64,000 nucleotides of DNA from Doryteuthis pealeii (Eukaryota > Mollusca > Cephalopoda > Myopsida > Loliginidae), in assembly GCA_023376005.1 (NCBI GenBank), contig CM042150.1, positions 70,228,461 to 70,292,460 on the forward strand, given 5' to 3'. The position numbers were made by a program, and so were the translations under genes. Of this stretch, positions 53,151-64,000 are shown in pieces. The notes beneath the pieces are model-generated. The model made no database searches. It worked only from the letters and a program-made list of their open reading frames with translations, and was not told the DNA's origin. Numbering within the stretch: the first letter of the stretch is position 1; each line of letters starts with the position of its first letter.

Positions 53151-54725
53151 TCTGAGCAAAAAAAGACAACAGATAGCCTTTTCCATCTCTTTAGGATTTT
53201 TCACATTATGACAATTATAGAAAATGAAAATAATGGATGAATACGACGGATGAGTGAAAACATTCCAGTTAGGTTATTATAACAACCAAAGCGGATCTTA
53301 ATAAAGTTAGATTGTTTGGGTTTTTTTCAAGCTATATAAGTAATTATACCTTCGTTACGATTTGGCCCTTGTAGAAAATATGATGATTTACCAGAATCCA
53401 AGAGGTCTACTGTCTGACCTGGATAGCATGTGACGCGTGTCCTGTACAGACCGTATCATCAAGATACAAACAAACTGTTTTCGCTCTTTTTAATTTCAGA
53501 CCAAAAATATAATCAAAATCTACATATGATGTTAATCTTATTCTCTGTAAAACATACGTGTTATTAAGCGTTCCTGACTTGGATTTTCTCATAAATTATT
53601 TCAAAAAAAGAAGGAGAAAAAAAAAAGAAAGAAAAATCCTCCTGTGGGTTTGAAGACATACTGTCGCCCCATTACTGTTTCTTTTTTCTTCACCAACCCC
53701 TTGGATCTTTCGATTGCTCCAATGTCACTAGCACCCATTTTGGGTATGACACGTTAAAAATAAGCTCTCCTATTATCTAACGATAAAAACAGAACAAACT
53801 TTTTGGTCCAATGAAATATGTTTGATAATCTTCATTTTTTAAATGGAAAATTCTTCTTCATGGTTTTCAAGTTTAAGAACTACAAAATGAGTTTTTCTTT
53901 ATTTCATCTTATTTTTTTAATCTTGTGCAAGAGTCTCAGAAGTGGCCGGGAGTGGCTGAGGAGTGCCAGGCTTTTTTTTTTTAATTCTATTCCTGTTATT
54001 TCTCGTTGAGTGCACTTTATCGTCACTCATAATGGAAATTTCCATGAAACGCCAAAAACACTCCCCAGATGATACTTAGAAACAATTCTCGTCTATGTCT
54101 ACCCCCAAAGCCGAGAAGCACAGTTGTTAGAATACAAAATATACGTAATATTTTTTTAAATATCAAGTTTTATTGCGTTCTTACCAGTATTAGACGCAGT
54201 TGAGGATCGATAACTGATTAAGATGATATGCATAAAATACATCAACATCCGAAATAGTCTGACGCTACTTATTCTTCTAAAACTAAATCTAATACAATAA
54301 AGTGGCTGCACAAAGCATTAGATTGTGTCATAGGGAGTGTCTGATTTACGACTATTTATAATTTGGTGCTATTAAAATGAACTCAAGTAATTGACTACTG
54401 CATTTTAGATTAATCTGTCCGTTATATATTTTGTTTTTCATTCTTGAAAATATGTTTTGCTTAGATTAAAGCCGACTATTCTTTTTGTGTGAGTTACATT
54501 TTGAGGTACAATAAAGCTGAATTAGAAAGTAAAACTAATTTGATATTAATAGAAGCAACTGCTACTTTCTAACAAAATGATATCTTGTTCAGTAAATTGT
54601 TTGATTTATTAGAATTTATTACATCAACAGAAATCAGTTACAACAATCTCTTACTCTTATGAAATTGATCATATTTTGTTGTGGTTTACATGTCTATGTA
54701 TCCTTATTATTTGAATTTTAACTGT
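53151..54725. other. unassigned AT-rich sequence
   Basis: No gene, named repeat or long microsatellite is seen. Open frames are under 65 codons and unremarkable. Confidence 0.4.
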
Positions 54726-54729
54726 ACAA

Positions 54730-55030
54730 GGATGCTGCGCGCTGTCCAGAACAAATCCTGGGAGCAGCACCCTACAAAAAAGTAGCTGTATGACCATCTA
54801 TCTTCTGTCATACAAACTGTCCAATAAAACAAATGCTGGACACGGCTGGAAAAGGAAGGACGAACTCATAAGTGATGTTTTCCTGTAGACAACTAGACAT
54901 ACAGACACCAGTGTAGATTGACCAGCAAAAAACGACATCAATCAGCTCTTTGCAGATATTGGATGCCGTGTGGTCAACCTGCCAAGAGCAATGACCGCTA
55001 GGGGCGGGTTGCACACGCACGCGAGAGAGT

Positions 55031-55063
<33 letters not shown>

Positions 55064-55115
55064 GGAGAGAGAAAGATTGATAGGGTCATGGGAATCCCTG
55101 TTGTCAGAATGACCT
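54730..55115 (+). mobile_element. RTE-like LINE, 3' coding end, plus strand
   Basis: Plus-strand words: CTRMLRAVQNKSWEQHPTK, LYDHL, KDELISDV, NQLFADIGCRVVNLPRAMTAR, then a GA microsatellite and MGIPVVRMT-like end. Frameshifts occur. The insertion of (GA)n at 55,023-55,062 interrupts the last codons. Confidence 0.65.
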
Positions 55116-55548
55116 GATGACATACATATGTGTCTGTGTTTGTTCATGTGTCTGTCTCTTTGTCATAAGCTTAGCCGCTTAGTCTAGCATAAAGTTATTT
55201 GTGTAGGACATCCAATGAGGATTGACCTTATGACGGTGGTAAATGTTTGCTTGGTCATACATTGGTTATGAAGTGAATAGATATGATTTTGTAACTTTTC
55301 TTAACCCGAATAGATATCGTGCTATCCGGTCTACATGACGCATGTTCTACATGGGCATTTTAAACAAATACAATTCCTCACAATTGACCTCAATTCGTTC
55401 GCCTTGCCGTGCCAGCCGTCAGTGTTCAGCTTTCAAACCAGCTGTTTACTTAAAGATGATCTAAAACAGATGTAAAGTAACTTGAAGATTTTTGGTCATT
55501 TACGCTATTCATTTACGATAATACATAAATAGATATCTAATGAGTGAT

Positions 55549-55550
55549 AC

Positions 55551-55600
<50 letters not shown>

Positions 55601-55949
55601 GAGGGTGGATCAATGTTAGTACCCTGACACGTATTTTCAGCTGAATTTTTTTATGATATGATGCACAATGTAATTAATATCAACTGCTGGATTAAGCGCA
55701 TTGACAAGGAATGAGATTATCTTGAAAAATTAATATTTTCGTAAAATATATGTTTTTTCATCATTTGGCTGTGAACTGCGGGAATATCTAACTCGCAAAA
55801 TGACTTGTATGACAGCTAGTCAGATTAGATAGATAGATAGATAGATAGATATATAGATAGATAGATAGATAGATAGATAATCAGACAGACTGAGATAGAT
55901 AGATAGATAGATAGATAGATATTGCAGACAGACAGACATACTGATATAG

Positions 55950-56012
<63 letters not shown>

Positions 56013-56097
56013 CGAGAGTGGATCAATGTTAGTAGGCTGAGATAGATAGCAGCCAGACTGAGATAGATATATAGATAGATAGATAGATAGATAGATC
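55549..56097. repeat. (GATA)n/(GACA)n/(GA)n microsatellite cluster
   Basis: GATA runs at 55,549-55,600, 55,826-55,878, 55,891-55,920, 55,944-55,970 and 56,065-56,096. A (GA)n run lies at 55,968-56,009. GAGGGTGGATCAATGTTAGTA occurs at 55,602 and, with small changes, at 56,014, so part of the cluster is a larger duplication. Confidence 0.92.
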
Positions 56098-56685
56098 ATG
56101 CTGCCAGAAAAGCAGTTTTTGTATCCTTTTTATTTTATTTTATATCGTCAAGAAAGCTTCAACAGTAAATACTATATCGCAATAAAGATTGTAAGCACCT
56201 GTGACCAAGTTTGAAAAATCAGGGGAAAATTAATATTCTAGATATTGTCATTACCAGACGAGCCTTGATCTCTACCCAACTCTTCCTAGCAGACTATGAT
56301 TGAAACCAAATTCAAGAAACCATTTGGGAATTAGAGCTGGTTGGATGCTTGCTGCCGGCTTCGTTGAACAATGAACTCAAAAGCGGTTGGGAATTGGTGG
56401 AGGGGGCCCATAGAGGAGCGAAATAAATTCTGGAACGTTATGACTGGTTATTTAGTGCTTGGGGACAGTGTTGAAAATGCATCAATATTTCTCGGGTTTT
56501 CTCGTTACATCTCCTCCCACGGCCCTCATGCAAAGTACCAACTTAGATCAGTGTTTACCTCTCACTTTTATTTTTATTAAGCACTTTTTTATGCCGACTT
56601 GACAAATTTTATCTATAAGATATCTCGCAGAAACCTGCAGATTAGAGAAATGTTCGGATGAGTCGGGTTTACGGTTTAAGTCAAG

Positions 56686-56782
56686 TCTGAAAGCACCGGC
56701 TCTTGCTAGATCGCCGAAGTTAAGCAGCGATGAGTCTGTTCAATTTAGACGGGTGACCATTTAAGCAACAGCATATACTGTG
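56686..56782 (+). pseudogene. 5S rRNA-like sequence (5S pseudogene or 5S-derived SINE head)
   Basis: AAGCACCGGCTCTTGCTAGATCGCCGAAGTTAAGCAGC, a loop, then TTTAGACGGGTGACC reads as the middle of animal 5S rRNA. It includes the A-box-like AAGTTAAGCAGC and the C-box-like GACGGGTGACC at 5S spacing. The first 15 and last 25 bases do not match. It could be a processed pseudogene or the head of a 5S-derived SINE. The TGCC... end and the CAACCAACCAACAA sequence downstream (56,857-56,872) may belong to the SINE body. Confidence 0.7.
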
Positions 56783-57132
56783 CAGATACCGAATATAAAA
56801 AGATATTTGATTTGGCATTAAATGAGCTGAAAAGGGTTGATATACAGTAAAATAAAACAACCAACCAACAAACCGGATGAGCTGGGTTTTTTTTTCTATT
56901 TTTCTTAGTCGGTGATCCAGGGGTAGAGAACATATGCATAACCACTAAGGCGACGCTGGTAGTGTTTACATTGGCATAAGTAAACTAATATTCATAAAAA
57001 TATCCCTCTCACACATAGAAAAATATGATGACGAATGCTTTATATTAGGATCTATTAAAATTATTCACTTTCACAGATCTCTACCATGAAACTTACTTCA
57101 TGAAAATACGTAGAAACATATTCTGACTATCC

Positions 57133-57135
<3 letters not shown>

Positions 57136-57163
<28 letters not shown>

Positions 57164-57170
57164 TTTATTT

Positions 57171-57253
<83 letters not shown>
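57136..57253. repeat. (TTA)n-(TA)n microsatellite
   Basis: TTA units at 57,136-57,186, then TA units with one break to 57,253. Confidence 0.95.
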
Positions 57254-57257
<4 letters not shown>

Positions 57258-57735
57258 GTTCTTTAATCATCCAACCGTTATCATCTTGCAATATGAACTC
57301 ATACCGTCCAATTCGTCCAAGATGAAATGCAAAAATCTAAAACCTGAGGATTTGGAGTTGCTTATACGCCGAATTCTTATTTCTTATGGGTGTCGTCACC
57401 TCAGCTAAATAATGGACTATTCTGTTTTTATTAGAAAGAAAGAAAGGGGAGAAAAGGACATGCTACACAGAAAAAATATAATAAGAAAGAAAGAGAGAAA
57501 GAGAGAAAGAAAGAAAGAAAGGGAAATATATAGAGAGAAAGCAATAATGCTACTCAGCGTCAATCTAAAATAATAAAAAGAAGGGGAAAAAAAGAAAAGA
57601 AAATGTGCGAGAGAGATGAATCAAGATTATTATACTTTTCACATATTGAACTATTGGGCAATAGCTCACAAGTAAACATATCAAATGTTGTAATAATTAA
57701 ATTATCATACTGTGGTATATCCACAGGTTCTGCTA

Positions 57736-57736
<1 letters not shown>
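57254..57736 (+). mobile_element. Helitron-like element, family 2
   Basis: GACGTTCTTTAATCATCCAACCGTTATCATCTTGC, GTCCAAGATGAAATGCAAAAATC, CCGAATTCTTATTTCTTATGG, purine run, TGAATCAAGATTATTATACTTTT, then ACTGTGGTATATCCACAGGTTCTGCTAG (CTAG at 57,733-57,736) and T. Confidence 0.65.
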
Positions 57737-57769
<33 letters not shown>

Positions 57770-58062
57770 GTTTTTTCACACCTGCCGCAGCCAGTTGTGA
57801 GTGCTGAGTGACAGCAAGTCACCGGGACTCTTTTGAGAATTCTAGCCGATCTTAACAGTTCTGAAGTTTAGATGGTCTCGATTCTTCCTCTGATTTCCAA
57901 TTTACCCAAATTCTTTTCCAGAGCTTTGGGGACCGTTCCAAGGGCACCAATTACAATTAGTACGATCTTCACCTTCATGTACCAAAATTTTCTCAGTTCT
58001 CTGGCAAGGTCCAAGTATTTGTCTATCTTTTTCCTTTCTTTCATTTTCATTCGGTGTTCATT
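57737..58062 (-). mobile_element. LINE 3' end with (TAA)n tail (CR1/L2-like)
   Basis: The minus strand has KIDKYLDLARELRKFWYMKVKIV and IVIGALGTVPKALEK, with RSARILK downstream. These match the extreme C-terminus of a common metazoan LINE ORF (pattern KY-DLA-E-----W, P-VIGALG--P--L, LL-TARILR). The 3' tail is (TAA)n, read here as (TTA)n at 57,738-57,769. A similar copy lies at 59,115-59,395. The clade call is tentative. Confidence 0.7.
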
Positions 58063-58200
58063 ATTATTATTATTATCATTATTATTATTATTTCACTCCT
58101 TGTGAGTTTTTCACACCAGCGTTAACTGATGATATTTCACTGGAGTCTTAGTAATGTGATACTACGCATTGCATCAAGTGCAGAATGCATTTGAAGGCAT
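58062..58200 (-). mobile_element. second LINE tail, truncated
   Basis: A second (TTA)n tail (58,059-58,093) is followed by TTTCACTCCTTGTGAGTTTTTCACACC. The first copy's tail reads TTTTTTCACACCTGCCG in the same place, so the same LINE 3' end appears twice. Confidence 0.5.
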
Positions 58201-58204
58201 GCAA

Positions 58205-58205
<1 letters not shown>

Positions 58206-58245
<40 letters not shown>
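58206..58245. repeat. (TA)n microsatellite
   Basis: About 20 TA units. Confidence 0.97.
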
Positions 58246-58247
<2 letters not shown>

Positions 58248-58615
58248 TGTAATAATTAGTTATGTGAAAATATAGTATGTAAGATTATGGACACATGAGT
58301 GTCTGTGTGTTTGGAGGGGAGATAGTGAATCATGTGTGTATATATGAGTGAATATGACTAAGGAACGAATAATTAAATAAAAAAGGAGTGATAGGAAGAT
58401 ATTTGATATCCAACCGAGACAAATGTCTCAAAACCAAGAGACAAATGTTTATTTTGGGCCTAATTATTCATTGAGTTAATTGATTACGTGGACATTTGTT
58501 TGTCTGTTGTGCCAGTTTATTATTGTTCTAGTCTTAGTATTTCAAACCAAAAAAACATCTGGAGATGAGATTGAGTATCCAGCAAGGTTAGTCAGGAAGG
58601 AGATGGTGGGAGTGG

Positions 58616-58620
<5 letters not shown>

Positions 58621-58676
<56 letters not shown>
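58621..58676. repeat. (TA)n microsatellite
   Basis: About 28 TA units. Confidence 0.97.
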
Positions 58677-58680
<4 letters not shown>

Positions 58681-59110
58681 GTCCCAGCTAGGGGGAGTTA
58701 AGTTGAGTTGAGTTTTTAGTTGGCAGAGAGTTGAGTTGGAGTTTTAAGTTAGTTGCTGGGAACCAAAGATTTGTGTTTTGGGAGCAGAGACTACAACATT
58801 AGCAGAAGTCCTTAAAAGAACAATAGGGGGCATTTTGCCCCCTCTCATCTCGACAGACATAGGAGATGAAATAGACACAGATGCGAATAACTGGACTGAA
58901 TGAATGCAAGTTATATGCCTCTCTGACCATTTTTGATGTTCACCTGATTTCTTCTTTGTCTTGTCTTTATTCACTCTTTGATAATTAATTGTAAATCCCC
59001 TGGATGAGTCCTGAGGCAATGTTACAGACACAAGTGGAGGCCCTAGGTGAAAGTAGCTGATGATCATGGCCAGTAAAGTTAGAAAAACTAGAAGCTCCTA
59101 AGAGGGGTAT
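58677..59110. other. unassigned sequence
   Basis: It starts with imperfect GTTGAGTTGAG repeats. GGGGGCATTTTGCCCCC is a perfect palindrome at 58,826-58,842. No coding family is recognised. Confidence 0.4.
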
Positions 59111-59114
59111 TACA

Positions 59115-59395
59115 GTAACAACAAGTCTCCTTACGTCTCCAGGGTGCGTCTCATTATTCTAACTGATTTCAACAATGCTGTTGTCTGGATGGTCTCAAAT
59201 CTTTTTCTGATTTCCAGTTCTTCTAGTCTCTTTTCTGAGCTTTTGGGGATCATTCCAAGTGCACCAACTACAATTGGGATAACTTTCACCGTAATATTCC
59301 ACAGGGTTTGTTTTGGTTTTTTTTCAATTCTCTAGCAAGGTCTAGGTATTTGTCTTTTCGTTTTCTTTCATCTCAATCCTGTGATCTGCCGAAAC
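59115..59395 (-). mobile_element. LINE C-terminal fragment, copy 2 (CR1/L2-like)
   Basis: The minus-strand words KYLDLARE, VGALGMIPKSSE and RFETI mirror the 57.9-kb copy, with frameshifts and an extra T-run. There is no clear tail. Confidence 0.6.
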
Positions 59396-59522
59396 TGCAA
59401 CATAACCATTGATTTTTATGTGGCAAAAAAAAATACAAGAGATGATACAATATTAAAATTTAAACATGAACGAAGATATATTTTGAGTAAAAAAGAAAGA
59501 TAAATGTATAAAAATGAAGACG

Positions 59523-59556
59523 CGCGTGTGTGTGTATGTGTATGTGTGTGTGTGTA

Positions 59557-59589
<33 letters not shown>

Positions 59590-59590
59590 A
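59523..59590. repeat. (TG)n-(GA)n microsatellite
   Basis: Imperfect TG units, then GA units. Confidence 0.95.
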
Positions 59591-60304
59591 TACATTTCAT
59601 TTAATTACTTGGTAACTTCCTTTTGGTTATGATCACATTGTATATATTGTATGTATTCTATATATTAAGAATGCTGTTTGATGAAAGATTAGATTTGAAT
59701 TCGTCTTGTGTCCAACGATGAAGTATTCACCTTGTATCCAACGGACGAAGGCATTTGGCCCCACGACACAAGGAAACGACATTTTGCTTATGCCTACGAT
59801 ACGAGGTTTTCGAATAAAACGTCGGGGGGATAGATTGAATAGGTGTATTCTCCTTACAGCATGCTACGATGAAAATAACCAATTTTCGCACTGTTTTCCT
59901 TAAAACGTGGACGTCTTAGTCTTTCTAATTCAGTATATTATCTGATTATATTAACACTTGATTACTTGTACACAGAGGGCGCATTTTTTGTTGTTGTTTA
60001 TAAAGAGAAAAGATTATTTACATAGTAATTTCATAAATAAGAGCCGAGATAATTTTTGGAAATGTCACTGTTTTTTCTTTGTAAATGGTCGTTTTTGTTC
60101 TGTTTCTCGAAGATTTGCAATTTTTTAGTTGCCAATTCAAAAAGTTTGAATTACGTCTTCATATTTATCGTTCTTCAATGTCTCGGAATATTTGCCTCTT
60201 TTTCGTTTCTTTTGCCAATTAATGTCATCTTTCTTTCAAATATTCCATTATCATCAATTTCGAATGCCAATATTGCCAAAGAAAAATATGTATATATTGA
60301 TACT
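59591..60304. other. unassigned, with one short interspersed repeat copy
   Basis: Positions 59,918-60,030 carry copy 3 of the CTTTCTAATTCA repeat (AGTCTTTCTAATTCAGTATAT, GAGGGCGCAT, AAAGAGAAAAGATT). GTCCAACG(A/G)(A/C)GAAG direct repeats lie at 59,710 and 59,737. No gene is seen. Confidence 0.45.
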
Positions 60305-60567
60305 GAGGTTCGTTAATCTTCCGACCGTTATCATCCTGGTTAAAAATTAGACAGTCCAAATTGTCCAAGATGAAATGCAAAGATGTACATCCTGATTAGC
60401 TGGTGTTTCTTATCCGCCAAATTCTTATTTCTTATGAGTGTCATCACCTCAGCTAAATAATGGACCATTCCGTTTTTAATAAAAAAAAAAAGAAAAGAAA
60501 GGTAAGAAAAACGGACATGCTACACAGGAAAATGTAATAAAAGAAACATAGAAAGTGAGTTGAGGAA

Positions 60568-60643
<76 letters not shown>

Positions 60644-60883
60644 AAGCAAGAGGATGAGCGCAGAGAAGCAATAACGCTAATCTGTTTAAATCAATGAAAT
60701 TTAATGAATTAAATGGAAAGATGAAAAGATGGGAAAATTTTTTTAAAAAGAGTGAGAGAGAAAGTTAAATCAAGATTAGTAAACGTTTTACGTATTGAAC
60801 TATTATAATAGCTCTTAAGTAAATATGTCAAACTTTGTAATAATTAAATTATCATACTGTGGTACATCTACATGTCCTACTAG
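60305..60883 (+). mobile_element. Helitron-like element, family 2
   Basis: GTTCGTTAATCTTCCGACCGTTATCATCCTGGTTAAAAAT, GTCCAAGATGAAATGCAAAGATG, CACCTCAGCTAAATAATGGACCATTCCG, a purine run with an inserted (TA)n (60,571-60,601), GCAATAACGCTAATCTG, then ACTGTGGTACATCTACATG and CTAG (60,880-60,883). The hairpin is partly mutated. Confidence 0.65.
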
Positions 60884-61008
60884 TAAGTTATTAATACAAG
60901 CAAACGGTGTTCCTGTTAAAATGTAAACTTAAACTGAAATTTTAAAAATATAAAGATATTATCTTCTTACGTTGCAAAAAAAGCAAGCAGTAACATTTTC
61001 AGCTAGTA

Positions 61009-61027
61009 GTAGTAGTAGTAGTAGTAG
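61009..61027. repeat. (GTA)n microsatellite
   Basis: TAGTAG repeat of about six units. Confidence 0.9.
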
Positions 61028-61284
61028 ATTAATATCACCAGAGAACACACAGATACACAGAATTTTGCTTTACACCCAGCAGAGAAAGTTATGTCTTTTA
61101 GTTCGAGTACAAACCTCTTATTTCACCTTGTTTGCTACAATGGGACACTTATGGATGAACAGTCAAATAAAAATCGTGTCAGTACTATTGCATGGTTACA
61201 CTACCTTAACTATTGTATAGCTACAGACCTTTGACTTTAACGAAACGCCAGGAGAAATAGCTACACGAGAACTATATAAGATTC

Positions 61285-61591
61285 TTGTGTGCTATTTTGA
61301 ATAAATCCTGGAAGCAGCACCCTGAAGCAGTAGATGTGCGGCCATTTATCTCCCATCTCGCATACCATCAAAGTAATGCGAGTAAGACATGCTGGGCAAT
61401 GCTGGAGAAATAGCAATGTTTTCCTATGAGCTCCTACATATCGACACTTCCGTGTTGGCCAACCAGTAAAATCTTACATTCATCAGCTTTGTGCAGACAC
61501 TGAATGCCGTCGAGAACTTACCATGAGCGGTGGCCGATAGGGACGAATGGCGAGAGAGATTCAAGGGAGTTCGTGCTTTCAGCATGCCTTG

Positions 61592-61595
<4 letters not shown>
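61285..61595 (+). mobile_element. RTE-like LINE 3' end with (TA)n tail
   Basis: Plus-strand words: NKSWKQHP, ISHLAYH, KTCWAMLEK, HTDTSVLAN-like, HQLCADTECR, ELTMSGGR, NGERDSR. A (TA)n array at 61,595-61,636 follows the coding end, as at 26,841. Confidence 0.6.

Positions 61596-61636
<41 letters not shown>
61595..61636. repeat. (TA)n microsatellite
   Basis: About 21 TA units directly after a LINE 3' end. Confidence 0.97.
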
Positions 61637-61640
<4 letters not shown>

Positions 61641-61951
61641 ACTCCTTTATTCAAATATATGAGTTTACTTTTAAGTGCACTGTTTGTGGCTCCGGTTGTG
61701 GGATCACGGCCTGAAGTCTGACGCACAGTGCCGTCCACACGTTGAGCAGAGAATTCTGTTATTCACTATAGAGTTAGTAGGTGCCTGTAACTTATGAATA
61801 CGGTCAGTTTCGAAAGCCATTTCGGCTTCATGACGTTGATCACTATCCCTCACAGTCGGCGGCAGGCATCTCAAGTTCCACAGTGGGTGGGGAATTATTT
61901 ACTACTTTAGAACAGCGGAGAGAGAGGGGGGAGAACTTTCTGTCTTTCTTA
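61637..61951. other. unassigned sequence
   Basis: Balanced-composition DNA with no recognised gene. A GTTCCACAGTGGG block lies at about 61,875. Confidence 0.35.
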
Positions 61952-62514
61952 TCTATATATTAATACTCTTGTCCCTTAATGGTCCGACGTTATCATCTTG
62001 CAACATCTTAAATTTAGATCGTCCAAGATGAAATGCAAAAATGTAAATGCTGATTATCTGGTGTCACTTATCCGCCGAATTCTTATTTCTTATGAGTGTC
62101 GTCATGTCAACTAAATAGTTGACCATTCCGTTATAATATAAAGAAAGAAAGGGAAGGAAAAGGAAATGTGATACGGAAAAAATATAAGAAAGAAAGAAAG
62201 AAAGAAAGAAAAGAGAAAGAAAAAAAGAGAAAGAAAGAAAGAAAGAGAGTAGGGGAAAGAAAGAGAGTAGGGGAAAGAAAGAGAGGGGTTTAGCGCGCAA
62301 AAACAATAATACTAATCTGTTTCAATCGAATATAATAAAAAGATGAAAAGAAGGGGAATTTTTTTTTTAAAGAGAGAGAAAGAGAGGGGGAATTACATCA
62401 AGTTTAATATACTTTTTAAATATTGAACTATTTCTGCAATAGGTCTTAAGTAAATATATCAAATGTTGTAATAATTAAATTATCTTATTGTGGTATATTC
62501 ACAGGCCCTGCTAG
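61952..62514 (+). mobile_element. Helitron-like element, family 2, best-defined copy
   Basis: It starts TCTATATATTAATACTCTTG directly after an A, and ends with TTGTGGTATATTCACAGGCC, CTGCTAG (CTAG 62,511-62,514) and T. TC start, hairpin near the end, CTAG and insertion between A and T match Helitrons. Length 563 bp with a (GAAA)n-rich middle. No coding. A long Phe/Ser frame on the minus strand is an artefact of the purine run. Confidence 0.7.
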
Positions 62515-63094
62515 TTAATACTATTATTTCAGTGTTTTTCATTTTAAGACGGTTTCCATATACAATCAATCAAGGCAAAAACTTTCGTACTTATTCCTTA
62601 CCTGCTATATTTATTCATTATTTACAAGAGAAGCATCTTAAACAGTAAAGCGTTATGACATAATTATGCGTTATGTTTACACAAATATTGTATTACATGA
62701 ATTACTTCCCTTTGATCAACAACAGGTTCATACACGGTGCAGCAACTTCCTTTGTCTCAATTTCTGAAATCACTATTCGGACCAGTTCCCTCGTTTTAAC
62801 TCATTTTCGTCCTCGACCAGCTAGACAAATAAATCGCGTGGTCCCAGGGGGACGTCACCCACCCACCCCTCCTTCTGACAACACCTGTCCCTTCAAATTT
62901 AATGGACAGGTTCTGAGCTTATGGCCTGGTGCTTGAGATGTCTTAAAAGAGGAATGCTGATGGAACACACTCAAATTTTACACTATCTCACCACATGAGC
63001 TTCGGTTTCTGCGTGGCTGCTCCACAATAATTATATTTTATGTTCATCTGACATGGTTGGGTGTCAGAAAATCCAAACCAGTTCTCTTGTAAAA
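62515..63094. other. unassigned sequence
   Basis: The 87-codon open frame at 62,673-62,936 has no recognised similarity. It includes a GGGGGACGTCACCCACCCACCCC stretch. No gene is called. Confidence 0.3.
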
Positions 63095-63310
63095 ATGGCA
63101 CTGGTAAAAATGGCCCAAATGAAAAAATAGGAAACGACGAAAATTATAAATTTTACTTGTGTCTTTTTTAGTGATGTCATTTTACTGTGTCATTTTACCA
63201 TGCCATTTGCCTTTTTTACTTGTGTCATTTTTACTGATGTCATTTTACTGTGCCATTTTTACTTGTGTCATTTTTACCGATGCCAGTTTACCGTGCCATT
63301 CTTATCGGTG
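63095..63310. repeat. degenerate short tandem repeat, unit about 12-15 bp
   Basis: TTTTTACTTGTGTCA, TTTTTACTGATGTCA, TTTTACTGTGCCA and similar words repeat about a dozen times, with the left part in opposite orientation (TGGCACTGGTAAAAATGGC). Divergence is moderate. Confidence 0.75.
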
Positions 63311-63439
63311 CTATATTACCTAAGTTCAATGCACAGATATCAACCGACCGTTAGGAGAAGCGGATAAGTATCATAAGAAACAATGCACGATTGCAAGTTG
63401 TAAAAGGTTTAATGAAATTAAGGATTCCCGATGATGTTT

Positions 63440-64000
63440 CAATATAACACATCACTCAATAAGCCCCGGACCTAACTAATAAAACAACAACATTTAGGCA
63501 AAATTCGATTTTATTCATCAACATAGTCTCCTTCTAGGGTGATACAGTGATTCCAACGTTTCTCTAACAATTCGATACCTTTTTTGTAGAACGATTTGTC
63601 TTTGGCCTCAAAATACGCCCCAGTTTCCGATATCTTTCCCTGGAGCATTCTTTTGAGGTCTGCAAACTGCCAGTAGTCACTGGGGGCCAGATCTGGAGAA
63701 TAGCGTGGGTGCAGAAACAATTTGAAGTGCAATTCATGTAGTTTTGCCATCGTTGCAATTGATCTGTGAAACGGTGTATTGTTTTTGGGAAAAAGCACTT
63801 GTTCTTCTTCATTTGTGGCCGGGGCTTTTTTCGCGATTTCTCCTTTCAAATGCAACAATAATGCTATATAATATTCGCTATTAATGGTTCTTCCTTTCTC
63901 AAGGTAATCGATGAACAAAATACCTTGCTCATTCCAAAATACGGAGGCCAGAATCTTGTCCGCTAATGTTTGCGTCTTTGGTCGCTTTAGACTGCTTTCA
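63440..64000 (-). mobile_element. mariner element, right part cut by the window edge
   Basis: The transposase frame is followed, on the minus strand, by AATAAAATCGAATTTTGCC and then a probable 3' inverted repeat containing GGTCCGGGGCTTATTGAGTG (63,454-63,473). The 5' part lies beyond 64,000. Confidence 0.7.
63511..64000 (-). pseudogene. mariner transposase, C-terminal part
   Basis: The minus strand has an open frame from the window edge to a stop at 63,511. In order: LADKILASVFWNEQGILFIDYLEKG (about 63,880-63,960), PKNNTPFHRS (about 63,765-63,795), HPRYSPDLAPSDYW (about 63,675-63,715), FADLKRML and a C-terminus ITLEGDYVDE. These are the mos1-like mariner landmarks (DD34D class). The second catalytic Asp, normally in QDNAP, is Asn (KNNTP), and the third, in APSDY, is intact. 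With that change it should not catalyse. The frame is otherwise open, so it is younger than the other two mariners. A further 82-codon frame over it is a shadow. Confidence 0.85.

Noticed and set aside
56686..56782. A functional 5S rRNA gene
   Set aside because: The first and last parts do not match 5S, stem I cannot form, and it is a single copy outside an array.
59706..59903. 65-codon frame near TATCCAACGGACGAAGG
   Set aside because: It is short, without a known motif, and lies in a stretch with small direct repeats.

Overview
This window is animal nuclear DNA with no recognisable host gene. It is AT-rich and dense in (TA)n, (CA)n, (GA)n and (GATA)n microsatellites, and almost every protein-like stretch is a decayed transposon. 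The mix (tRNA-derived SINE, RTE-like and restriction-endonuclease LINEs, Penelope-like element with hammerhead motifs, mariners, Helitron-like elements, one young Ty3/Gypsy copy) fits a lophotrochozoan. A coleoid cephalopod such as an octopus is my best guess, from general knowledge of such genomes. No single sequence here proves the species. The window is probably intergenic or deep intronic.

Layout. 0-8.4 kb: SINE, mariner pseudogene, inverted repeat copies, Helitron-like copies, a large fold-back, a (TA)n array and a hammerhead motif. 8.7-12.7 kb: 5'-truncated LINE with YMDD reverse transcriptase and restriction-like endonuclease, two families of tandem repeats (about 120 and 170 bp) and a 40-bp-arm hairpin. 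12.9-17.0 kb: a 4.07-kb DNA transposon with terminal inverted repeats and an intron-containing, broken transposase gene. 17.0-19.7 kb: Penelope-like remains, four hammerhead motifs and a 0.26-kb duplication. 19.7-28.3 kb: AT-rich DNA, RTE-like LINE pieces and another hammerhead-like motif. 28.7-39 kb: fold-backs, Helitron-like copies, a 200-bp tandem repeat, a MITE-like element with TTAGGG-rich interior, and microsatellites. 39.1-40.4 kb: second mariner pseudogene. 40.5-43.6 kb: a 67-bp-arm palindrome, a plus-strand hammerhead-like motif and a fold-back element with 0.3-kb arms. 44.0-49.1 kb: complete Ty3/Gypsy element with 231-bp LTRs, a 5-bp target duplication and a multiply broken coding region. 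49.4-64 kb: more Helitron-like copies, LINE tails, a 5S rRNA-like sequence, and a mariner running off the right edge.

How the parts relate. The window is a layered record of insertions. The most coherent signal is a recurring module: a hammerhead core followed, on its 3' side, by a (TA)n array. It is present seven times with varying integrity, and one copy lies directly downstream of a GIY-YIG Penelope-like coding remnant. A second recurring signal is a 3' terminus made of a short hairpin followed by TGCTAG and a T, seen in three unrelated sequence families and typical of Helitrons. Several other structures are unexplained: a hairpin whose plus-strand RNA would pair along 40 bp, a stop codon at the apex of a perfect 15-bp hairpin inside a transposase gene, and diverged tandem arrays.
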